NCBI GenBank assembly: GCA_965204655.1
Contig: OZ241998.1
Location: forward strand, 1,612,001 to 1,676,000
Length of the DNA: 64,000 bases
Origin: CATQHL01 sp965204655
Lineage (GTDB): Bacteria; Actinomycetota; Acidimicrobiia; Acidimicrobiales; CATQHL01
Reading direction: 5' to 3'
This document shows, in pieces, positions 50,246 to 61,530 of this stretch. A program made the position numbers and the translations under genes. The first letter of the stretch is position 1; every line of letters begins with the position of its first letter. Under the pieces are notes generated by a model. That model was not told the DNA's origin and made no database searches. It worked only from the letters and a program-made list of their open reading frames with translations.

Positions 50246-51690
50246 CCCCGGAACTAGCCCCGGAAGTTGAGCGAGCATCGTTTGACGCCCGCGCCCGCGA
50301 AGCTCTCAACGACGAACGGCTGCGGGAAGCCGTGGCCTACAACACAGAAGTCCTAGGCGAGAAACGCAAGACAGCCGTCGCCGAACTCGCCAACTTCAAA
50401 CAGATGAGCGACGCTGCGGCGGCCATCAGAGAATCCTCGATCTCCCGGCTGGGTACGCTCCTCGACCGCTGGTCACAGAACCTCACTGCGGCGGGCGGCC
50501 GCGTCCACTGGGCGCGCAACGCCGAAGACGCCGTGGCGGCTGTCGGGTCAATCCTCGCCCGCAGCGAGGGCGCCCCCGGCGCGATCGTCGCCAAAGGAAA
50601 ATCCATGGCCTCCGAGGAAATCCACCTCAACGAGGCGCTGATAGAGGCCGGAGCCGAGGTGGTGGAGACCGACCTAGGCGAATTCATCATCCAGTTGGCC
50701 AAGGAGCCGCCCTCGCACATCATCGCCCCTGCGCTGCACAAAGACCGCTTCGAAATCGCCGACCTCTTCACCGCCGACAGCGGGAAGGCCGTGTCTTCAG
50801 AGATCTCCGAAGAGGCTTCATACGCCCGCGACCGCCTTAGGAAGGTCTTTCTAGACGCCGGGGTGGGGATCACCGGAGTCAACTTCGCCGTAGCCGAGAC
50901 CGGCTCAATCTGTCTAGTGGAGAACGAGGGAAACGGACGAATGTGCTCGAGCCTGCCGCGGGTTCACGTAGCCATCATGGGCATGGAGCGGATCGTGGAG
51001 AGCCTTTCGGAACTCGACGTAATGCTGAACCTGTTAGCTCGATCAGCCACCGGACAGGGATTAACCGTCTACACGAACCTGATCACCGGGCCGCGGCGGA
51101 GCGGCGAGGTGGACGGGCCGGAAGAACTGCATGTGATCGTCCTCGACGGAGGACGCAGAGCGGCCTTGAACGACAAGTTTTCTTCGGCCTTGCATTGCAT
51201 CCGTTGCGGCGCCTGTCTGAACGTCTGCCCCGTCTACCGCCAGGTGGGGGGGCACGTCTACGAATCGGTCTACAGCGGCCCCATCGGGGCGGTGCTTACG
51301 CCCATCTTGCGACCAGACGAGAGAACCGCCGTGGAACTGCCCGAAGCCTCCACCCTCTGCGGAGCGTGCACCGAGGTCTGCCCCGTTCAAATACCTCTCC
51401 ACGATCTGCTGGCTCGCCTGCGCGCTGAACATTCCGTCAAAGCCGCCTCGCGGTCGCGCCGCTGGGGCTTCAAACTCTGGTCGCTGGCTTGGTCGCGCCG
51501 CTGGGGGTGGCGTATCTCGCTCACCTTTGGACGCCTGACTCTGAGATGCGCCGAGCGCTTCGGGAAACTGCCCGCTCTGGGGTGGCTGGGGGCATGGCAG
51601 AAAGGCCGAGACCTGCCGAGAGTCGACTCCGGCCGCGGGCAGGCGGCAGGGCGGCGGGACGGAGAGAGAAGGGGGATGAGCCGCACGTGA
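50242..51690 (+). CDS. lutB: Lactate utilisation protein B (LUD domain plus 4Fe-4S)
   Basis: A 482-residue protein with an LUD domain (GITGVNFAVAETGSICLVEN) and two 4Fe-4S motifs, CIRCGACLNVCP and CGACTEVCP. GTG at 50242 overlaps the lutA stop; the next gene overlaps its own stop in the same way. An Arg/Trp-rich C-terminus could contact the membrane. The tight coupling of all three genes indicates a complex. Confidence 0.93.
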   Translation: MTPELAPEVERASFDARAREALNDERLREAVAYNTEVLGEKRKTAVAELANFKQMSDAAAAIRESSISRLGTLLDRWSQNLTAAGGRVHWARNAEDAVAAVGSILARSEGAPGAIVAKGKSMASEEIHLNEALIEAGAEVVETDLGEFIIQLAKEPPSHIIAPALHKDRFEIADLFTADSGKAVSSEISEEASYARDRLRKVFLDAGVGITGVNFAVAETGSICLVENEGNGRMCSSLPRVHVAIMGMERIVESLSELDVMLNLLARSATGQGLTVYTNLITGPRRSGEVDGPEELHVIVLDGGRRAALNDKFSSALHCIRCGACLNVCPVYRQVGGHVYESVYSGPIGAVLTPILRPDERTAVELPEASTLCGACTEVCPVQIPLHDLLARLRAEHSVKAASRSRRWGFKLWSLAWSRRWGWRISLTFGRLTLRCAERFGKLPALGWLGAWQKGRDLPRVDSGRGQAAGRRDGERRGMSRT

Positions 51691-52322
51691 ACGAGGGGTT
51701 GACTCTGCCGCAGCACGAGATGGCCGACCGCACCTCCGAGGAGGCCAAGAAGAGTTTTCTGTCCGGGCTGCCGACCTCCGGCCCCAGTGACAGGGCGCCC
51801 ACTCCCACCCCGGAGCCGCGATTCGTCAAGCCCCGCAGGAACGTGGAAGGATTCGCAGAGGCCTGGGCGGCGCTGGGAGGCACATCCCAACGCCTCTCGC
51901 AGGGTGAAATCGCTGCTGCCGTTGCGGCCTACGCGAAAGGCCGCGGAGCGATCTTGGCCGCCGAAGGCGCCGTGGAGGGGCTTGTCCCTGAACTGATCTG
52001 GCCCGACTGCGGGCTAGAGGCTGCGGCGAGCGCCGCTGTCGGCGTGGTGCGGGCAGAGGGCGCCGCGTCTCAGACCGGGAGCGTGATCATCCGATCAGAC
52101 ACCAACGGAGGAAGATCCACCAGCCTCTTGCCACCTGCTTGCGTGTTCATTATTGAAGAAAAAAACATCATGGAAACCATCGGAGATTTTCTGCGCAGCC
52201 TCACCTCTCTTCCGAGCCAGGTGGTAGCGGTGACAGGTCCCTCCCGCTCCGCCGACATTGAGAGCACGCTCGTGGTTGGAGTTCACGGACCCGGCGAAGT
52301 CCACGCTCTGCTCATCAGTTAA
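51687..52322 (+). CDS. lutC: Lactate utilisation protein C (LUD domain)
   Basis: A 211-residue LUD-domain protein, the third subunit. It ends with PSRSADIESTLVVGVHGPGE, the family's closing strand. Its GTG at 51687 overlaps the lutB TGA. The first 50 residues are Pro/Thr-rich and less conserved. The gene converges on rpsJ with a hairpin between. Confidence 0.9.
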   Translation: MNEGLTLPQHEMADRTSEEAKKSFLSGLPTSGPSDRAPTPTPEPRFVKPRRNVEGFAEAWAALGGTSQRLSQGEIAAAVAAYAKGRGAILAAEGAVEGLVPELIWPDCGLEAAASAAVGVVRAEGAASQTGSVIIRSDTNGGRSTSLLPPACVFIIEEKNIMETIGDFLRSLTSLPSQVVAVTGPSRSADIESTLVVGVHGPGEVHALLIS

Positions 52323-52399
52323 TGCGACAGCGGAGCAAACCTCCGCGAAGCAAGCCTCCGAAACTCCTGAGAGCGACCCTCGCAGCGGCGCCAACTCTG

Positions 52400-52437
52400 G
52401 GGGTAACCCGCCTGCCTGCCCAACGGCGGGAGACCCC
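52400..52437. terminator. Hairpin between convergent lutC and rpsJ
   Basis: GGGGT/ACCCC outside and CCCGCC/GGCGGG inside form a two-part stem in the convergent gap. It may end both transcripts. There is no T-run. Confidence 0.55.
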
Positions 52438-52442
52438 GGCTC

Positions 52443-52757
52443 TTAAAGAATCTTGATCTCTATGTCTACGCCGGCGGGCAGGTCTATGCGCTGTAAGGAA
52501 TCGACTGTCTTCGGAGACGAATCCACAATGTCCAAGAGCCGCTTATGAATTCGCATCTCAAAGTGCTCACGGCTGTCCTTGTCCTTGTGGGGTGACCGGA
52601 TGACGGTGAATCGGTGCCGTTCCGTAGGAAGCGGAACCGGCCCCTGCACCTTGGCCTCAGTGCGCTTGACGGTCTGGACGATCTTGCGCGCAGACTGATC
52701 GATTATCTCGTGGTCGTAGGCCTTTAGCCGAATACGGATTTTCTGAGCGGCAGCCAT
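52443..52757 (-). CDS. rpsJ: 30S ribosomal protein S10
   Basis: A 104-residue S10, also NusE. IRIRLKAYDHEIIDQSARKIV and GPVPLPTERHRFTVIRSPHKD are diagnostic. It follows tuf by 5 nt, the classical str-to-S10 junction, but no S10-operon genes continue downstream; lutC faces it. The S10 genes must be elsewhere or the order is broken here. Confidence 0.97.
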   Translation of the reverse strand: MAAAQKIRIRLKAYDHEIIDQSARKIVQTVKRTEAKVQGPVPLPTERHRFTVIRSPHKDKDSREHFEMRIHKRLLDIVDSSPKTVDSLQRIDLPAGVDIEIKIL

Positions 52758-52762
52758 CTGGT

Positions 52763-53950
52763 CTATTCCAAAATCTTGGTGACTGCGCCGGCGCCCACGG
52801 TGCGCCCGCCTTCACGGATAGCGAACCGCAAGCCTTCGTCCATGGCGATCGGGGCAATCAATTCCACCGTCATCTGCGTGTTGTCTCCAGGCATGCACAT
52901 CTCGACGTTACCTAGGGATATTGAGCCGGTCACGTCGGTGGTGCGGAAGTAGAACTGCGGGCGGTATCCGTCGAAGAACGGCTTGTGTCGGCCGCCTTCG
53001 TCCTTGGTCAGCACGTAGACCTCCGCCTCAAAACGGGTATGCGGGGTTATGGATCCTGGCGCAGCAAGAACCTGACCGCGCTGCACCTCATCCTTGCCAG
53101 TGCCCCGAAGCAATGCGCCTATGTTGTCGCCCGCGCGGCCTTCGTCAAGGATCTTGCGAAACATCTCCACACCGGTGCAGACCGTCTTGCGCGTTTCCTT
53201 GATGCCGACAATCTCCACCGAATCGCCCGTATTCACGATTCCCTGCTCAACTCGTCCGGTCACGACCGTGCCGCGCCCGGTAATTGAAAACACGTCCTCT
53301 ATGGGCAGCAAGAAGGGCTTGTCTACGTCGCGCACCGGCTCGGGGATGTAGTCATCCACGGCCTTCATGAGCGCCACGATTCCTTCCGCCGCCTCGTCGT
53401 CGCCTTCCAGAGCCCGCAGCGCAGACACCCCAACGACGGGAGTGTCGGCGCCCGGAAAGTCGTACTCGCTGAGCAGTTCACGCACCTCGAGTTCCACCAG
53501 TTCCAGGATTTCCTCGTCGTCCACGGCGTCGACCTTGTTGAGTGCAACCAGAATGCGCGGCACGCCCACCTGACGCGCCAGCAAGACATGCTCGCGAGTC
53601 TGCGGCATGGGGCCGTCGGCGGCGGATACCACGAGAATAGCCCCGTCCACCTGGGCGGCGCCTGTGATCATGTTCTTGATGTAGTCGGCGTGACCCGGCA
53701 TATCCACATGGGCGTAGTGCCTGTTGGGGGTTTCGTATTCCACGTGAGCTACGTTGATCGTGATGCCCCGCTCGCGCTCCTCCGGAGCCTTGTCGATTTC
53801 CTCGAACTCGGTGAACTGGGTGGAATTCGGATCGCGCTGCGACAACACCTTGGTGATTGCCGCTGTCAACGTCGTTTTGCCATGATCAATGTGTCCCATG
53901 GTTCCAATGTTGACGTGGGGCTTTGAACGCTCAAAGACTTCCTTGGCCAT
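52763..53950 (-). CDS. tuf: Elongation factor Tu
   Basis: A 395-residue EF-Tu. G1 is GHIDHGKTT (Ile instead of the usual Val gate residue), G2 GITIN, G3 DMPGHADY, G4 NKVD. The ATG has AGGAG 10 nt upstream. It follows fusA by 77 nt and precedes rpsJ by 5 nt. Confidence 0.98.
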   Translation of the reverse strand: MAKEVFERSKPHVNIGTMGHIDHGKTTLTAAITKVLSQRDPNSTQFTEFEEIDKAPEERERGITINVAHVEYETPNRHYAHVDMPGHADYIKNMITGAAQVDGAILVVSAADGPMPQTREHVLLARQVGVPRILVALNKVDAVDDEEILELVELEVRELLSEYDFPGADTPVVGVSALRALEGDDEAAEGIVALMKAVDDYIPEPVRDVDKPFLLPIEDVFSITGRGTVVTGRVEQGIVNTGDSVEIVGIKETRKTVCTGVEMFRKILDEGRAGDNIGALLRGTGKDEVQRGQVLAAPGSITPHTRFEAEVYVLTKDEGGRHKPFFDGYRPQFYFRTTDVTGSISLGNVEMCMPGDNTQMTVELIAPIAMDEGLRFAIREGGRTVGAGAVTKILE

Positions 53951-54027
53951 TTTTCTTTCTTCTCCTCTGGCTATGACTGCCTGGCTGTTACCTTGTGGTT
54001 AAGTCTGAATTAGTATCTCCGACCGAC

Positions 54028-56109
54028 TCAAATTCCGCGTATTTGAGATACGACCTCTTCCTGCACGGCAGGGGGGGTTCCTCTATACGAATCGAACTGC
54101 ATGGTGTATGAGGCTCGCCCCTGCGTGCGCGAACGCAAAGAAGTAGCGTATCCGAACATCTCCGCAAGCGGCACGGTCGCAGAGACGACTTGGCTGGAAC
54201 CTCGAAGTTCCGTGCCCAGCACGCGTCCCCGTCTGCTGCTGAGATCGCCCACCACGTCCCCGAGGTAATTGTCGGGCGTCACGACCTCCACCGACATGAC
54301 CGGCTCAAGCAAGACAGGGGCGGCTTTCACCGCAGCCTCGCGCAGCCACGCCGACGCGGCCAGTTTGAAAGCCATCTCCGAAGAATCCACTTCGTGATGC
54401 TTGCCGTCGATTAGTACGATGCGCACGCCTACCGCGGGGAAACCCGCCAGCGGCCCGGCGGTGAGCGCCTCAACTATTCCCTTTTCCACAGCGGGGATGA
54501 ATTCCTTGGGAATGACGCCCCCGGTAATCCGGCTCTCAAACTCGAACTCGCTGGACGGATCCAACGGCTCCAAGGAGGCGGTGATCACCGCAAACTGCCC
54601 TAAACCGCCGGTCTGCTTCTTGTGGACGTACGTGTGCCCAAGAACCGGGGTGCTGAACGTCTCGCGGTAGGCCACCTGCGGCTTGCCCACGGTGGCATCC
54701 ACCTTGAACTCGCGCAGCATGCGATCCACGATCACCTCAAGATGCAGCTCTCCCATGCCCGAGATGATGGTCTGGGCGGTCTCGGAGTCGGTGCGCACGC
54801 GAAACGTGGGGTCTTCTTCTGCCAAAGCCATGAGCGCCTTGGAGAGCCGATCTCCGTCGGCTCGTGACTTGGGTTCTACGGCCACATCAATGACAGAAGC
54901 TGGAAACTCCAAGTCCTCCAGAATGATTGGGTGATCGGGATCGCAAAGCGTGTCGCCAGTTCGCGTGTTCTTAAAACCGATCCCCGCAATGATGTCGCCC
55001 GGGCCGACCTCCTCCTTATCAAAGCGGTCGTTTGCGTGCATCTCCAACAGCCTCGCCACACGCTCGCGGCGGCGTGTCCGACTGTTATAGATCTGACTGC
55101 CCTTGAGGAGTTTTCCGCTATAAACGCGGAAATACGTAAGACGCCCTACGTGCGAGTCGGACATGATCTTGAACGCAAGAGCGGCAAAGGGATCCGAACT
55201 GCTGGTCTCCCTAACCGCTTCAGTTCCCCCACGGACATCTCTGCCGACCACCGCTGGCAAATCCAGCGGCGACGGCAGGTAGTAGACCACCGCGTCCAAG
55301 AGCGGCTGAACGCCCTTGTTCTTGAAAGCCGAACCGCACAGAACAGGCACGAAGTCTCCGGCCAAAGTGCCGCGGCGGATGGAACGGCGCAGGTCTGCTG
55401 CCGTTATCTCCTCTTCCGATACGAACTTCTCCAGGATCTCGTCATCAATTGAAGCCAAGGAGTCGATGAGCCCATAGCGACGCAGTTCTGCTTCGTCGGC
55501 GACGTCGTCGGGAACGTCCATCTCTTCCCAGGTGACGCCCAGATCCGGCTTGTTCCACACCAGGGCGCGCATGCTCACTAAGTCCACGACGCCGCAGAAA
55601 TCGGCTTCGCTCCCGATCGGCAACTGCAGCACCAGCGGCGTGCAAGCAAGGCGCTCACGGATGGCGTCCACGCAAAAGAAAAAGTCCGCTCCAGTGCGAT
55701 CCAGCTTGTTGACAAAACAGATTCGAGGAACTCTGTACCGATCAGCTTGGCGCCATACCGTCTCCGTCTGCGGCTCCACCCCCGCCACCCCGTCAAAAAC
55801 GGCTACGGCTCCGTCGAGAACTCGCAGCGAGCGCTCCACCTCCATGGTGAAATCCACATGCCCTGGAGTATCAATGATGTTGATGCGGCTGTCCCGCCAG
55901 TTGCAGTGCGTCGCAGCGGCGGTGATCGTTATGCCCCTTTCCTGCTCCTGGGGCATCCAGTCCATCGTGGCCGCACCCTCGTGGACTTCGCCGATCTTGT
56001 AGTTGACTCCGGCGTAGTACAGAAAGCGCTCGGTGATGGTGGTTTTACCGGCGTCAATGTGCGCCATGATGCCGATGTTGCGCAGGTTTTCTAGGTTTTC
56101 CTTAGACAT
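54028..56109 (-). CDS. fusA: Elongation factor G
   Basis: A 693-residue EF-G. G1 AHIDAGKTT, GITITAAAT, DTPGHVDF and NKLDRTGADF are present, and the later domains are complete. I used the ATG at 56109 (start of MSKENLENLRNIG) because the longer frame to 56190 has no family match; GAGG precedes this ATG. Confidence 0.98.
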   Translation of the reverse strand: MSKENLENLRNIGIMAHIDAGKTTITERFLYYAGVNYKIGEVHEGAATMDWMPQEQERGITITAAATHCNWRDSRINIIDTPGHVDFTMEVERSLRVLDGAVAVFDGVAGVEPQTETVWRQADRYRVPRICFVNKLDRTGADFFFCVDAIRERLACTPLVLQLPIGSEADFCGVVDLVSMRALVWNKPDLGVTWEEMDVPDDVADEAELRRYGLIDSLASIDDEILEKFVSEEEITAADLRRSIRRGTLAGDFVPVLCGSAFKNKGVQPLLDAVVYYLPSPLDLPAVVGRDVRGGTEAVRETSSSDPFAALAFKIMSDSHVGRLTYFRVYSGKLLKGSQIYNSRTRRRERVARLLEMHANDRFDKEEVGPGDIIAGIGFKNTRTGDTLCDPDHPIILEDLEFPASVIDVAVEPKSRADGDRLSKALMALAEEDPTFRVRTDSETAQTIISGMGELHLEVIVDRMLREFKVDATVGKPQVAYRETFSTPVLGHTYVHKKQTGGLGQFAVITASLEPLDPSSEFEFESRITGGVIPKEFIPAVEKGIVEALTAGPLAGFPAVGVRIVLIDGKHHEVDSSEMAFKLAASAWLREAAVKAAPVLLEPVMSVEVVTPDNYLGDVVGDLSSRRGRVLGTELRGSSQVVSATVPLAEMFGYATSLRSRTQGRASYTMQFDSYRGTPPAVQEEVVSQIRGI

Positions 56110-56276
56110 TATTCTGCCCTCTAAGTGAAGATCCCAAGGGCGGCGGATCGTTCGTGCGGATGGTTCAGGTACCGGCCTATTCGTCCGCACCAGAACGGAG
56201 ACGGAACGGAAAGAATCCCGACCGGTGGTTCAGCAGGCATCCCCAAGGGCTGCAGATTGAACGGATTTGAACAGTT

Positions 56277-56309
56277 CGGCTCGGCGGCCCCAGTCGGTCT
56301 GCCGAGCCG
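56277..56309 (-). terminator. Perfect 9-bp hairpin between rpsG and fusA
   Basis: CGGCTCGGC and GCCGAGCCG pair exactly around a 15-nt loop inside the 274-nt rpsG-fusA gap. It may reduce read-through, or protect the 3' end after processing. The rest of the gap contains no gene. Confidence 0.6.
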
Positions 56310-56383
56310 TAATGAGAAAATTAAACGACGCGGCGGCTCGTGTGGTTCATGGCAAGCTCATCTCGTGCATGTCCAGGGGGCGG

Positions 56384-56854
56384 CTACCAGCGGTAGTGGG
56401 CAAAAGCCTTGTTTGATTCTGCCATCTTGTGCAGGTCTTCCTTCCGCTTTATGGACGCTCCCGTCTCATTCGCCGCATCAAGCAACTCGGCAGCCAGCCG
56501 CTTCGACATTGTTCGCTCTCTGCGAGACCGGGAATAACTGACAATCCATCGTATGGCAAGCGTCGTCTGCCTTCGTGGATTCACGTCCACGGGGACTTGG
56601 TACGTGGCTCCGCCGACGCGGCGGCTGCGTACCTCAAGTTGAGGCTTTACGTTCTCCACCGCCCGCTCCAGAACGCTCGAAGCCTCAGCGCCCGTGGTCT
56701 TGGCCACCGAACCGAGAGCGTCATAGACGATCCTCTCCGCCAAAGACCGCTTGCCGCGCTGGAGTACCTTGTTGATGAGCTGCGTTACCAGCACGGAGTC
56801 GTAAACGGGGTCGGGCGGGAGTTGACGTTGGGCGGGGGGGCCTCTACGGGGCAT
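56384..56854 (-). CDS. rpsG: 30S ribosomal protein S7
   Basis: A 156-residue S7, opening with MPRRGPPAQRQLPPDPVY and containing LINKVLQRGKRSLAERIVYDAL and VGGATYQVPVDV. Four bp separate it from rpsL. Normal length and no oddities. Confidence 0.98.
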   Translation of the reverse strand: MPRRGPPAQRQLPPDPVYDSVLVTQLINKVLQRGKRSLAERIVYDALGSVAKTTGAEASSVLERAVENVKPQLEVRSRRVGGATYQVPVDVNPRRQTTLAIRWIVSYSRSRRERTMSKRLAAELLDAANETGASIKRKEDLHKMAESNKAFAHYRW

Positions 56855-56858
56855 AAGC

Positions 56859-57227
56859 TCAACTCTTCTTGGAACCGTAACGGCTGCGCGCCTGACGACG
56901 ATCGTCTACTCCGCTGGAGTCCAGCGCACCGCGAATGACCTTGTAGCGAACTCCTGGAATGTCCTTTACTCGCCCGCCGCGCACCAGCACGATGGAGTGC
57001 TCTTGAAGGTTGTGTCCTTCACCCGGAATGTAGGCGGTCACCTCCACGCCGCTGCTGAGACGGACTCGAGCCACCTTGCGCAAGGCCGAGTTGGGCTTCT
57101 TGGGAGTAGTGGTATAAACGCGCGTACACACCCCTCTACGTTGAGGCGCACCCTGCAGGGCAGGCGTGTTGTCTTTGCGCGACTTGGTCTTGCGGCCTTT
57201 GCGCACGAGTTGTTGAATCGTCGGCAC
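56859..57227 (-). CDS. rpsL: 30S ribosomal protein S12
   Basis: A 122-residue S12. TPKKPNSALRKVARVRL and the PGVRYKVIRGALD block are present; the streptomycin-site Lys in KKPNS looks wild type. The start is GTG at 57227 with AAGGA upstream. The 192-nt gap to rpoC contains tandem GACGTC palindromes (57303-57316) and no other gene. Confidence 0.98.
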   Translation of the reverse strand: MPTIQQLVRKGRKTKSRKDNTPALQGAPQRRGVCTRVYTTTPKKPNSALRKVARVRLSSGVEVTAYIPGEGHNLQEHSIVLVRGGRVKDIPGVRYKVIRGALDSSGVDDRRQARSRYGSKKS

Positions 57228-57419
57228 GACGTTCCTTAAGCTCCTTCGACTTTTTCTAAATTCTCCAACGCAAGCAATTCCGAATGCCTAGGCGGTCGGC
57301 TTGACGTCCTGACGTCCTCACTCTCAACCCGCGCCGGCGGCGCATCGGAGCAGCGAGAACCACTCACGGTGACCATTTCAGAATACTGACCAAACAGAGG
57401 CTTTCAACAAGCACCGGAT

Positions 57420-61484
<4,065 letters not shown>

Positions 61485-61530
61485 GACTCCTTTTGAATGA
61501 TCTTGCTGCGAACTGCGTCCGCTCTCTGAA

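Noticed and set aside
57303..57316. Tandem GACGTC palindromes upstream of rpsL as an operator
   Set aside because: Only two 6-bp palindromes with no wider symmetry or known match; too weak to call.
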